The translations under genes were made by a program, and so were the position numbers. 64,000 bases of DNA from Liopterus haemorrhoidalis (taxonomy: Eukaryota > Arthropoda > Insecta > Coleoptera > Dytiscidae). Positions 10,880 through 22,324 of the stretch are shown here, one piece after another. Each line of letters begins with the position of its first letter. Positions within the stretch are counted from its first letter, which is position 1. Under the pieces are notes generated by a model that did not search any database, was not told the origin of the DNA, and saw only the letters and a program-made list of their open reading frames with translations. The stretch is taken from NCBI GenBank assembly GCA_963971575.1, contig OZ020622.1, positions 5,990,279 to 6,054,278 of the forward strand. Direction: 5' to 3'.

Positions 10880-13800
10880 ATGGCCGACTCAGAAAATACG
10901 AGTTGCATAGGAATAGAAAAAAATTCTAAAATTGTGGTTCACGTTGATGAGGCCCTTCCTGATATCATAGTTGTAACGTATGAATATGGGAGCAAAATAT
11001 TCAAAGGAGTTTTGCTGGATTCAGCTAAAAGGTAAGTCGTAAAAAAATCATGAACAAAGCAGTGAGGTAGTAATTGTCTACGTTGCAACCATAAATGTTC
11101 TATCTGTTGTCGCTTATATTTGCCTTAATTTTAGTCGTAGAGCTAAAATAATAGCACCATTAGATTCGTAATAATTTTACGCAGTATTTGATATATAATA
11201 TGCCCTAGTTGCTCAAAAGAGACGGGATTTAATTATTATACTTTTGGTTTCATTTTCTCGCCTATGTCATTTCAATGTTAAGATGTTTTCAAGATTTTTT
11301 CATGTTTCAATGCTTTTATTTATTTAAATATCGTTTTATATTTGTTTTGTAATGTATCCTAATTTAATAAAACAATTTTAACTCGAATTTGTGTTTATTT
11401 TACTTGTTACTGTGAATATTATAATACTTTAGAAAAATACGTGATGATTATTTTAGACTGAACTCATGTGTTGTTTTTGTGTCATAATTTAGAAAAACGT
11501 AAGTGAAAATTAAATTACATTAAGAAAAAGTCTTAGCAAAGATGTTCAAGTGTATATCTTGATCAGAATACGTTCGGGTGTGTACGATAACCGTTGACGG
11601 CTACCGACCCGTCGATTACGGATAAACGTTCCGAGCTATTGCGGGCGTTAAACCGTCGGCTTGATGCGTGCTGAATATGTTAGTTTTAACAGAAAAATTT
11701 CTAAATTCTACCGCTTATTACTATTTATATTGGGTAATAATGAAATAATCGGAAGTAATTGTTGATTTAATGTTTAGAAATCTACCGTGCGGTGTTCAAA
11801 GTTTGCATCCCGCATTTTCTAACGATAAAGCGGACGGTGATGACAAATTATATTCAGTAACACAAAGATACGGGTATCAAGAATCACCTAGTAAAGAGGC
11901 CCCTAACCAAAAAAGACAAGTACGATTACCAGCTAGATATAAAAATGCAAAAATGACTGTTAGACTGAGACCACGTCAAGTGCTGTGTTCAAAATGTCGT
12001 GGAATTTGTAATGAAAACTCTGAAAATGTAGATAATTCAAAGAAAAGAAAAGTAGAAGATACTAATATTAGACAACAACCTAAAAGAGTTTTATCTGGAG
12101 TTACAACAAGAAATAGTAAACCATTAATTAATGATAGTCAAAATAACGAACAGGTTCGATCATGTATATCTTTAAGAATTCCTCAACCTTTACCAGAACA
12201 AAATGGACATAGTACTGAGGAGGAGGAGGATGATGATGATGACGATGAAGAAAAACCAATTAGTCCTCCTCCACCACCTCAATTACCTCAAAAACTCTCA
12301 AAAAATAAAAGTATGGTATTAAGAAAAAAACACAGTGTTGGTTCAATGGAAGATCTATGGGATGAAAGTGTGTTTGAAGAATCAAATTTAGGAGAACTAC
12401 AAAACACAAGAACTATTAAAATCTCTTTTGGTCGTGAGGGTGAAGGTACTATACTTAAAATTCCGGCAAAAATCGACGATTTAATGGAATCTGAAAAGGA
12501 TAAAGACAAAACTAGTAAGGCAGCGAGAAGAGCTTTGAAAAAAGCTAAAAAAGAAGCTAGAAGAAAGATTTTGTTGGGTAGTGGAGGGTCTCCATGTTAT
12601 ACCTTAGGAGCAAATTCTCCAAGATATGCAGCTTTGGCAGGGAATGGATCTCCACGGATTGGAGGAGCTTCGCCGAGATATACTCTAACATCGAGTACTG
12701 CTGGATATGAAAATTTGGTACCTAGAAGACATAAGCATAAGGTTTGTTTCTTTTTCTCTCCTTTTTAGGGTTTCTGGTATAACTGGACCACTTGAACAAT
12801 GCAGCTCGCCATATTACGTCATAATTTCAATGACAAACTTTGTGGCGTAAAAAACTGCAAAATCATTCTTTACCGACCGCCAACATATACAGGGCGTTTG
12901 TTTGAAACGCCGCATCTCGAATAACTTCTTTGTTTTAAGAGATACAAAAAATTCTTCAGTAGAAAAGTAAAACTAGACAAAAGGGCTCACTTAGGGACTA
13001 TAATAAGAATTCTGCATCACTTCCGGTTTCAGAGGAAATTGTTTCAACTTTTTATCTAGCATAGGGAATCGGTATACATGAATTTTTTTTTTCTTGAATG
13101 TACCTTAAATCAGCTTTACAAGGATATCAAAATATCATACTTTAATTTTAATCATTTCAAAATGGCGACCATTTATTTACAAAATAATAAATAACATTTT
13201 GGGGTCCGCGAAACAATTTTGACATTAACTTTACATCCCCCAACTTTTCGCTTTTATTCAAATAACTCATTTAATAAAAATCCAACATGGTCAAAACTTT
13301 GTATTGGTTTTTACCTAACTAGTTATTGACATAACTAAACAATAATTAGTAAAAATTTAATTATTTTTATTCAACTTCAAATTATTTACAGAAAACATAT
13401 TATAATAAGATCTATTTTGGCCAATATTTGCCAAGAAATGTTTGTATCAGTTTAATGTATTATAATTTGTAACTTTTTTAATTCTTGTAACTACTATTTT
13501 TATTCATTTTATGTTTTTTTATTATATATGCTAATAAAAATGTTCATCTCTATAAATGCGCAAGACCATTTATTAAAATAACCAGCGATACATTTTTACC
13601 AATATTTATTATAACGTTGTGCCTATGAGATTATTGAGCCAGAAATTAAGTCTCAAGAACGACGTAAAATGCCTAGGGTTGGGATGGGGTCCGGAAAAAA
13701 GAATGTTGTTCAAGAGGGGGTCCTCGGACTACATAAGTTTAAGAACCCCTGCCCTATTGTATTCATATATTAATCAGACTGTAAACTCAAGAACGTTGTG

Positions 13801-16800
13801 TTAAACCGGTTAAAACCGGTATTAAATATTTTGAATATTTTTTTGAACGAGAAAATTTTTAATATATTTTTAATTGTAAAAAGGAACCTATTTAAACAAA
13901 CAAATTGCATTATAGACGCCATCTTGTAAATAAATTGAAGTTTATTTGTATACGACGCGGCAAAATGTAGCTAAAGATTCATTCTACAAATATGTTTCTA
14001 GCTATTTTGTTCTATTATGAAAACTACTTATAATTACTGTAGTAGTCTATCGTTGCCGCCTTCGTGAACCTGCCGCAACTAAACTTACATGTTAAACCAC
14101 TCAAAAGCAAGGTCAAATAGTTCCTATAACACACTGCGTTTTTAATTGAAATGAACTGTAGTACTATTAGTAACGGCTACAGTCTAAAATAAAGTTATTG
14201 CATAAATATTGGATCATAGCAAAACATTTTCAAAGAATATTAATGTTTTTTAAGGTGAAGCATAAAAAAAAGCATCGTGAAGAAAGACGCCAACGTGAAG
14301 AAACCACAGAAAACAAACCAGCATCCCCAACAGAAGAACAAGGTACAACTCCATCAACAGATACATATATAAAAGAAATAAAAGAAAGATGTCTTAAACA
14401 AAAACTATCTATTAATTTAAAACGATTAAACGCAAGTGCATATACCAGATGTGAATATTCACCAGAATCAAGTGATGAACATGGTGAATCTGCACCGGAT
14501 TTTCCACCACCATCTCAACCTTTGATGATGCATATAACAGCCCAAGCGGTTGCTAGTGGTCTTGGAGCAGATGGAAGGAGATTGGGTATTGGGGATGTGG
14601 TTTGGGGAAAAATCCATGGGTTCCCCTGGTGGCCGGGGAAAGTACTAAGTATCACTAGTGATGTTGGTAGTCCTGGAGCTACACAGCAGGCGCATGTTGC
14701 ATGGTATGGATCATCAACGTCATCACTTATGCCGTGTGATCAGCTTAGTCCTTTTCTAGAAAATTTCAAGGTAAGCACTTTATAATAATAAAACCTTTCT
14801 TGGGTACTGTTATAATTTTGTTAGAACTTCTGTCCAAGCGTTGCTACGACTCTGCCTATACTTATTTTCTCCCAGATATAATAATAATAAATCTTTATTT
14901 GTGAAATGTACATTCATCAAAGCGTCGCATAAATTTACTTAATCGTAAGATAAATGAAACAAAGATATTAACACAAAACATATTATCCCTATTTGGGAAC
15001 TGGGCGAAAAATCTATTGAATATACTTTTAATTTTACATTTTGGGCTATTATATGCATATATTTATATTTAAATTCTTCTCAAATTCATCAATATTATAG
15101 TATGCCTTTGTATTAGGATATTTTTTAACGTAGATTTAAATTTTGCACTGGTTAGGCATTTAATTTCCTCAGGCAACTTATTAAATAATTTTATTCCAAT
15201 TATGTTTATTAGTTTTCTAAGGCCCGGTCTTTCCACCTTCAGTTAAAGTCCCAGGTAACTATCTGACAGATAAGGTTATTTGTAACTTCATCTGCTGAAT
15301 AAATGTCAATACCAGTCAGTGAATCCAATACGTCAGTCTCATTATCCGTTAGATAACTATCTGATAGATACATTTGTATAGAAAGAAGGGATGACATTGT
15401 TACTCAGCAGATGAAGTTACAAATAACCTTATCTGTCAGATAGTTACCTGGGACTTTATCTGAAGGTGGAAAGACCGGGCCTAAGAGTTATATTTCGTAA
15501 AAGGCACCTTGATATTATGTTTATTTCTAGTATTGTATCCATGAGTGTCACTATAAGTATAAAAACTTGTGATGTTTTCTTCAATGTGTGTCAGTATATT
15601 TAAAATATAGAGCGATGGGAGTGTCAATATCTCATGATGTATGAAAAGCTCCCAGCACGAGGTACTCCACTTAAGTACCTTTACTAAGTAGTACTTTTGC
15701 TTAAGATTCAAATAGATCTGCAATCGAAACAATCTTAATGTCGCAATTAAAATCGGTCGCAAAACCCAATCGCTTCGGAAAGAAGGTTCTTCCGCTTCAT
15801 TTGGTGGGATATCAAGGGTGTGCTTTATTATGAGTTGTTAGAACCGGGTGAAAATTTTACTGCGGACTGCTACCAACGTCAATTAATCTGCTTGAGTCAA
15901 GAATTAGAACGAAAACGCCCGTATACTGGCAAAGGAGAACGTCCAGTGAAATCGTTGCATGACAACGCCAACCCGCACATTGCTTCCAATACAAAAGACA
16001 CCATAATGAGTCTTGGCTGGGACGTCTTGCAGCACCCAGCGTATTCACCAGACATTGCTCCATCCGATTACCACTTGTTCCGGTCGCTGCAACACGCCTT
16101 GTCCGATATGCACTTTAAATCAGTGGATGAGATCCGAAAATGACTTGACGACTTTATTGTGTCCAAAGACTATTTTTCCGAGATGGAATTCATCAGCTGT
16201 CTGAAAGATGGCTTAGGTCCGGTCTTTCCACCTTCAGATAAACTTCCAGGTAACTATCTGACAGATAAGGTTATTTGTAACTTCATCTGCTGAATAAATG
16301 TCATTCCGTCTTTCAATACAAATGTATCTATCGGACAGTTATCTAACGGATAATGAGACGTATTGAATTCACTGATTGGTAATGACATTTATTCAGCAGA
16401 TGAAGTTACAAATAACCTTATCTGTCAGATAGTTACCTGGAAGTATATCTGAAGGTGGAAAGACCGGGCCTTAAAGTTATAAAAAGCAGGGGCGAATACT
16501 TTGAACAATTTAATTTACTTTCTTTTAAAATAAACCTTAAATGTAGCTGAAAAAATTGGATTACTCATTTGTATACCTAATAATATGCAAAGGCAAGTCA
16601 TTTATATAAAATAGAAATAAGATTGGCCGCAAAATAGAACCTTGGGGTATGCCCGAATTAATATCAATGCTATGAGATTTAATATTGTTAAATAATACTA
16701 TTTGTTTGCGATCTTTAAGATAGCTCATTAATAGTTATAGTTCATTACTTCTTAGGCCGTAGTGGGCTAGTTTTTCCTCTAAGTTTCTATTGTCAACTGA

Positions 16801-19556
16801 CAATAACTGAAGCGCCTCTAGTGAGATTTTGAGAAACTGACGGTTGTAGGATAGTCGAGTTTGTTTACTGTTGTTTTCATAGCAAGTTTTTAAAAAAATG
16901 TCTTTAAAATTGCAAGAAAAAATTAAATGCAACGTGAATTGTAGTGTTTATCTTTGCAATGCAAAAATAGGTCGTGATAGAGACCTAAGTTTTCATCGTG
17001 TTCCGAAACGTGGCAAAAAAAACGTGTTTCTGAATTTACGTGGTGGTGCACGTGTAGTTATGGATAGAAGACAAGCATGGGAATATGTTCTTAGAAGTGG
17101 AAAGACAGTTAAAGACCATTTTAGAGTGTGTTCCCGTGTGTTTCAATAAATATCACATGATGCCTCATTTTCATGCGGGTGTTGGAAGTGTGGAACAAAA
17201 AATTCAACCAATAGGATCGCTTTATTTTGAAAAAACCCGTACCATGGTATCGTAGGCGCGGTGTTACAAGCGCGGTGTCGCAAGTTCAGAAATTTCAACT
17301 CTAGCGCCAGCCGCACCGTCGAAACCATAGAAACAGATATATTTTTTCGGAATGGTGAGATCTTTAGCGAGACACTTATATTAATTTCATAAAAAAAAAA
17401 TCAGCTGTGGCCACCACAGGACCGACCGCCATCATAAAGTACTTATATAAATTACATTCTAGCAGCAGAGTAGAAATAACTTGACCTAATATTTTCTAAC
17501 AGATATATTATTTATCATGACCATGGAAACGTTACATATAAATATGAAAAAATTGAGACTTGGAAAAAGTTTTACATAAATTATTCGAAATTTTTCGTTT
17601 TATCAAAAAACATCTCAAATAAAAGTTATTAGTTATTGCTTTTATAGCAACTTTTGTTTAATAATTTTTTTCGAGATATTTTTCTGTTGTGAAATATTCG
17701 CAAAAATCTTAAAATCGACACGAGTAAACTCCCATTTTTAGTCAACCGATTTTTATCATAAGTTGATCAACTCGTGCCATTGATGGCAGAAGCTTAAATA
17801 TGAAGTTTCATAAAAATCTTTTCAGCCGAATTTGCTCTGCACGTGTACACAGACAGATGGACGGACAGACAGACAGACAGACGACAGACAGACCGACAGA
17901 CATCATGCTAAAAATAGTCTAAACGTTATGTAGGGACCTCAATTCGTGGAGATCCATCGAAATCTCGAAACGTCAAAATTGGTATGATCACAATACCTTC
18001 CTTATATATGTTGGCGGTCGGTAAAAAGAGCTAGACGTCTCCTTCGATTTGACAACATATTTAATGAAATTGAATAACCGTTTACTCCAAACAATTGTAT
18101 AAACTTTTAGGTTAAATTTGGGTTATATACAAATGTCAAAACCGAAAACGCGCCCTTATCACGTCTCCAACCCCACCATGAAATTCGAACATGTAAATAT
18201 AACACCACGCCTTTCACCCCTGTCACGCCTTTGACACTACCATGAAAATGAGGCATGAAGATACCATTGAACCTGTCAAAAATATCCTACCAAAGTCAGC
18301 CATGATGTAAAATGCAGTAGCGCCTCTATCGGTAGTGTCAGATGTCAATAAGTGTAATAGGGGATAGGCATGATTTTTTTTTATTTTTTTATTATATTCC
18401 TCTTGTTGTATATAAACATAAAAAACAGTTTTTAATTTTTTTTTTTTAATTTGAAGGCTTTAAAAAATCAAAAATGTATGTAGCGCGCGAAAACGACGTG
18501 TGACGTCATAATCCTTTCTAACTGACGCATGAGACTACTAGCCAATCCAGCGAACGGTTGTTTATGCAGCGAACATAGTCTGTTGTGAATTATTTGTTTG
18601 TGTAACTTTTATAGGTTATGTAAAGGAGAGTGATTTTAATTAAAATAAAGTTTAATTCTATAAAAACAATTTATACATGTTTACCGAATTAAATTTTATA
18701 TTAAAATATGGAATATCCAGGCCCCAGTACTTCGAAACATTATCGAAAATATTGTTCAGTACCGATGTGCACAATTAGTTCAACTAGAAATCCAAAAAAA
18801 CTATTTATATCATTACCTAATGGCGAAAAACAACAGAAAAGGCGAAATTTGTGGCTGAAAACTATGAGGCGAAATAAAACCGATATTTCAGAAAAAAGTA
18901 AACTTTATGTTGTGTGCATAAATGCATCAATGTTGGGTAAATTATCACTCTGAGCCCTAACAAAATCTTTATCTGCCATTTTAATAGTAAATACGTGAAA
19001 AATTGTTTAAAAACAAATACAAAACTCTCGAACAATACAATACACACACGTGTGAAGATTATGTTGTAGCTGTCTGTATCTGTGATGTGAAAACCCTATC
19101 GTTTGACGTCATACTCAGTCGTTTCTACTCGGCAACCTTCGCCCCGTGCTCGGAATATTTCAAATTTACAATATTTTAATTAAAAAATTTGGCTATAATG
19201 TTAATTAAAATGTGATTTTTGTTTTGTTAGGTGACATAACTAACATTAACATATCAAAATAATGTAGTTTTAAGGAAATACAAATTTTATGCGTATCCCC
19301 TATTCTGTTGCAGATTCGTTATAATAAAAAGAAGCGAGGTCCGTATAAAGAGGCTATAAAGCAGGCGACTTCTGAAGCACGTATTGAATCGCCTCCATCC
19401 CCTGTCATTGGTCCAACTGCGGCTGTGCAGACAGTAGCACCTACATTTACGCCAGGTTCAACACCTGCAATTACACCAGGTTCAACGCCAGCTCATACCT
19501 CAATGGCTGTGCCACCCGCTCTTGCTTCCCCAAGAGAAATTGATGTTGTATCCTAA
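10880..19556 (+). CDS. PWWP domain-containing protein 2 (PWWP2A/B-like)
   Basis: Four exons: 10880-11031, 11778-12741, 14255-14770 and 19314-19556 (1875 nt, 624 aa), phases continuous. The N terminus has the family block EALPDIIVVTYEYGSKIF..GVLLDSAKR, then LPCGV. A VRLRPRQVLCSKCRG cysteine motif follows, then an acidic run, a proline run and a basic helix (KAARRALKKAKKEARRK) with SPRYA/SPRYT repeats. The PWWP domain is at about residues 485-545 (VVWGKIHGFPWWPGKV). Just after it comes RYNKKKRGPYKEAIKQA, the conserved C-terminal tail. PWWP2 proteins bind nucleosomes (H2A.Z, H3K36me3, linker DNA) and deacetylase complexes. Exon 4 is separated by 4.5 kb of nested transposons, and its acceptor abuts a transposon end at 19303. 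Confidence 0.9.
12842..14180. other. PWWP2 intron 2, repeat-derived sequence
   Basis: Positions 12870-12890 (TACCGACCGCCAACATATAC) match the ends of the repeat at 17424-18026, so a related element begins here. Near 13620-13810 lies a G-rich low-complexity stretch followed by an ACCGGTTAAAACCGGT palindrome at about 13805-13820. No gene is seen. Confidence 0.4.
14880..15760 (-). mobile_element. LINE 3' end, interrupted by a Harbinger-type MITE
   Basis: Minus-strand reading gives STSCWELFIHHEI, THGYNTRNKHNIKVPF, then after the MITE IGIKLFNKLPEEIKCL, TSAKFKSTLKNIL. This is the usual LINE C-terminal end (YNTRNK..., NKLPEEIK). The 3' terminus is a TTATTATTATT-type tail at 14880-14893 (written on the plus strand as ATAATAATAATAAAT). 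The MITE at 15221-15481 interrupts it. Confidence 0.75.
15221..15481. mobile_element. Palindromic Harbinger-type MITE, copy 1
   Basis: 261 bp with long inverted arms (about 85 bp), beginning GGCCCGGTCTTTCCACCTTC and ending in its complement. It is flanked by a 3-bp TSD TAA (15218-15220 and 15482-15484). TWA duplications and GG-starting ends fit PIF/Harbinger (Tourist-like) elements. It sits inside a LINE in PWWP2 intron 3. Confidence 0.88.
15770..16212 (+). pseudogene. mariner transposase, C-terminal half
   Basis: The frame reads WWDIKGVLYYELLEPGENF, then LHDNANPHIA (second catalytic Asp intact), then HPAYSPDIAPSDYHLFRSL (third Asp intact) and SVDEIRK, followed by a stop and LDDFIVSK. The N-terminal half, including the first Asp, is missing. 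The sequence is irritans-like. It ends where the second Harbinger MITE begins and sits between two parts of an antisense LINE. Confidence 0.8.
16216..16470. mobile_element. Palindromic Harbinger-type MITE, copy 2
   Basis: 255 bp, the same family as 15221-15481, with ends GGTCCGGTCTTTCCACC and its complement. The TSD is TTA (16213-16215 and 16471-16473). Its arms are near-identical to those of copies 1 and 3. Confidence 0.87.
16490..16788 (-). pseudogene. LINE RT fragment
   Basis: Minus-strand reading gives LMSYLKDRKQIVLFNNI, then INSGIPQGSILRPILFLFY and INDLPLHII: RT motifs just upstream of the YADD box. It may be the 5' continuation of the LINE at 14880-15760, split by the mariner and MITE insertions. 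Its upstream limit is the start of THAP element B at 16789. Confidence 0.7.
17161..18255. mobile_element. Nested TIR element with 3-bp TSD
   Basis: 1095 bp with 15-bp perfect inverted ends TGCCTCATTTTCATG and TSD TGA (17158-17160 and 18256-18258). The copy at 1914-2343 provides the uninserted target (CACATGAAGATACC), which confirms both ends. An inner repeat at about 17424-18026 has its own inverted ends (CCGACCGCCA...TGGCGGTCGG) and a (CAGA)n tract near 17850-17905. No coding capacity. Confidence 0.8.
17424..18026. repeat. Inner repeat with CCGACCGCCA ends and (CAGA)n tract
   Basis: Inverted ends CCGACCGCCAWCATA bound about 600 bp that contain CAGACAGACAGACAGACGAC. A matching end occurs at 12873. 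It is the innermost of three nested levels inside THAP element B. Family unknown; the (CAGA)n tract recalls HINE-type elements. Confidence 0.45.
18356..19303 (+). mobile_element. THAP-domain transposon family B abutting a splice acceptor
   Basis: Inverted ends AATAGGGGATAGGCAT (18356) and ATGCGTATCCCCTATT (ending 19303). The ORF at 18708-18953 (81 aa) has a THAP-like start: YCSVPMCTISSTRNPK, FISLPNGEKQQ, LWLKTMRRNK, then YVVC before frame loss. The left end follows THAP element A almost directly. The right end lies 10 bp before PWWP2 exon 4. Confidence 0.6.
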
Positions 19557-19942
19557 TGTGTTCAGATATTAATTTTTCAAGCGCTGCGACTTATTTTGTT
19601 CATACATATCTGTACGAACAGAAATTTTAACGTCTAATTTAGATGTTAACCATGAAAGGTTAGTCTAATTTAGGTAATGGTAAAAAAAGTGAGCTGATTG
19701 TTTTTGTTCTATAATGAAGTTTTGTGTTGTTAAAGAGAAAGTATCTGTGATTTTATCATTTATAAAATAGCCATGTATATTTAGGTTTAATAATAACTCT
19801 TTCCTATATACTACAAACATTTATGTATTATTTTTTTATCAACATTATATAGGCATAGTTGCATAAAGCATTGTTAAGTCTGACAATGTAGTTAATTATG
19901 CGTCAAGTCATCATGTGTGTTGCTGAAAGCATTGCTAAGTAC
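19557..19942. other. PWWP2 3' UTR and downstream AT-rich sequence
   Basis: The stretch after the PWWP2 stop codon shows no ORF of note. A clear AATAAA was not assigned, although several AT-rich candidates lie in 19740-19860. It ends at the 8-bp TSD of the hAT element. Confidence 0.4.
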
Positions 19943-20793
19943 TAGTGCTGGGTATCTGAGCCGAGTAATAGGACCCGGTATCCGAAACCGTGTATCCGGG
20001 TAACGCGAAAATTACAAACCCGGTTTTACCCGACAAACCGGGTTCGGTTCCCAGCACTAAAATTTTCTCGCCTATGGCTATGGCTAGGAATTTAGGAAGT
20101 TCGCACTATTTTCTGTCTGACTTTATTTTATAGTTTCGGTTCCCAGCACTAATTTTAATATATTTATGTTTACAGTTTACCTACATCAACATCGGGATTT
20201 TTATTCATTCGAATTCCTCTGGTGTTTTCTCAACCCTAGAACCAGGTATCTAATCTAGGAACTCGGAATCGCGTATCAGGAACCAGCTATTCGAAACCGG
20301 GTATCCGAAACCGGGTTTTCGGAACCGGGTAATCGGAACCGGGTAACGCGAAAATTACAAACCCGGTTTTACCCGAAAACCGGGTTCGGTTCCCAGCACT
20401 AAAATTTTCTCGCCTATGGCTATGGCTAGGAATTTAGGAAGTTCGCACTATTTTCTGTCTGACTTTATTTTATAGTTTCGGTTCCCAGCATTAATTTTAA
20501 TATATTTATGTTTACAGTTTACCTACATCAACATCGGGATTTTTATTCATTCGAATTCCTCTGGTGTTTTCTCAACCCTAGAACCGGGTATCTAATCTAG
20601 GAACTCGGAATCGCGTATCAGGAACCAGCTATTCGAAACCGGGTATCCGAAACCGGGTATTTGGAACCGGGTATCCGGAACCGGGTTTTCGGAACTGGAT
20701 ATTTGGAACCGGGTAACGCGAAAATTACAAACCCGGTTTTACCTGAAAACCGGAACCGGGTACCCGAAAAACCGGTTTCGGTTCCCAGCACTA
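19943..20793. mobile_element. hAT-type element with internal tandem duplication
   Basis: Ends TAGTGCTGGG and CCCAGCACTA are flanked by a perfect 8-bp TSD CTAAGTAC (19935-19942 and 20794-20801). Inside, a block ending TCGGTTCCCAGCACT recurs with spacings of 342 and 392 bp (ending 20058, 20400 and 20792). It also carries a degenerate GAACCGGGTATC minisatellite whose copy number differs between blocks. Long antisense frames here are shadows of this repeat. Confidence 0.85.
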
Positions 20794-20863
20794 CTAAGTA
20801 CACAATCGTTTTTCATCATGGCATAGTCAAATGTTTGACTATGTTTACCTGACAACGTGGTTA

Positions 20864-22324
20864 ACCAAGATTATTAAAGTAAAGGTTGTCTCGTAACTTC
20901 TGACCAATCAAAGCGTGAGACGGAATACGTCACATGTATGCGTAGTTCAAACTAGCATACAAAATTAATATAGATCTTGCATGTTTTTAAATATTTTTGT
21001 TGACTATATTCATAATAGATATTTATTTCAAGACAGTTCTACTGAATAAATAAATCCCTAAGGAAATTTTATACTGATTTATATAAAATTTAAGGTGATG
21101 GGTATTTGTATTATAGTTAATAAATAACAATAAAATCGAATACAAACATAATTTTAGGAATATTTAAAAATAGAAAAATAAATTGCTGTAATAATATAGT
21201 AATAAATAAAATTGGAGGTTATATCAGTTTTTAAAAATGGCTGGACGTATTTTAACGAAATTTGTTGCAATAGTGTAGAACCAGGATCAAATGTAGGAAT
21301 ATCTTAAAATTTTCTTTAATAGGGAGTGTTTCTGGGTTAAAACTGGTACTAAAAAACTTAAAATATTTCATTTATAAACAAAACTATCGTAACAGAAAAA
21401 ACTATACAATCAAAATTATTTATAAGAAAACAAATCTTATTTGGTCTATGCATTTTTTTAATTTGATGTATATCAGGGTAGTTACGGGGGGGGGGTATAT
21501 CAAGCCCGCGGGCCGTATCCAGCCCGATACTAATTTTTAAACTTTAAACGACATGCATTGAGCGGCTTTTTAGGATTTCCTAGGTATAATCAGAAACAGA
21601 TATACCATTGATGTCCAGTATATGGGCCGCGGGCCGTATCCAGCCCGATACTAATTTTTAAACGACACGCATTAAGCGGTTTTTAGGATTTCCTAGGTAT
21701 AATCAAGAAACGTTTTTGTTTTGTTAATATACGCAGAATCATGCAAATTTTAATAATTAATTCCTGCTTATATTGATTTTTATTTGATATCAGTTTGCCA
21801 ACGTTGTTGGCAACTGGGTCTGCTATTATTGAAATATTTCACTTATTATTCTCTTCACATCAAAAATGAATGTAACAAAATTTATTTAGAACGAAGAAAC
21901 ATTCCTTTTATGTTCAATAAGATGGATAATGGGGGGGGGGGGGGTAAATATCTCACTTATTATTTACTTAATAAGAAAAGTGGTTTTGAATGAAGGAATG
22001 ATTCTTTTCTGTTTAATGTAGTTTTTAGTTAGACTTGCAGCAACACTACATATTGTTCCAGTCATTTTAGCACTAATAAATAAACACTAATAATACATAA
22101 CTTAAAACATTATAACACTAAAAATAAATTAAAACCAGTAGAAAATCAAAAAATTAAACGATATTTTTATATTTATAGACAAAATTCCAACTTCACGTGT
22201 ATATAATATATACGTTAAACAAAGGCTGACGTCCCGTTAGCAGACAGATGACGTGTAGCTTCGCTATTTACCCCCACCACTACAAGTTACGAGACAACCT
22301 TTACTTTACTTTAATAATCTTGGT
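20864..22324. mobile_element. TIR element, ~1.46 kb, non-coding
   Basis: Inverted ends of about 35 bp (CCAAGATTATTAAAGT, then AAAGGTTGTCTCGTAACTT) bound 1.46 kb. Within it, 21503-21597 and 21626-21712 are an imperfect direct duplication (GCGGGCCGTATCCAGCCCGA, then GATTTCCTAGGTATAATCA), and poly-G runs occur near 21486 and 21931. No transposase was recognised. Confidence 0.65.

Larger units (their letters stand above)
16789..18340 (+). mobile_element. THAP-domain transposon family A, copy B (with nested insertion)
   Basis: Ends match the copy at 1914-2343. The ORF at 16898-17149 (83 aa) encodes a THAP-type finger: CNVNCSVYLCNAK at the N terminus, FHRVPKR, an internal RRQAWEYVLRSG and terminal FRVCSRVF. 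The final zinc-ligand His of the C2CH set is replaced by Val. The ORF stops after the finger, so any transposase body is gone. A 1095-bp element is inserted at 17161-18255. All of this lies in PWWP2 intron 3. Confidence 0.65.

Noticed and set aside
12288..12509. Minus-strand 73-codon frame
   Set aside because: Lies wholly antisense to PWWP2 exon 2, whose frame is well supported.
17850..17905. (CAGA)n tracts at 17850, 47083 and 53321 as a CRISPR-like or regulatory array
   Set aside because: They are simple microsatellites inside mobile elements, with no spacers.
20618..20852. Paired plus and minus frames rich in Pro/Arg/Gly
   Set aside because: Shadows of the GAACCGGGTATC minisatellite inside the hAT element.
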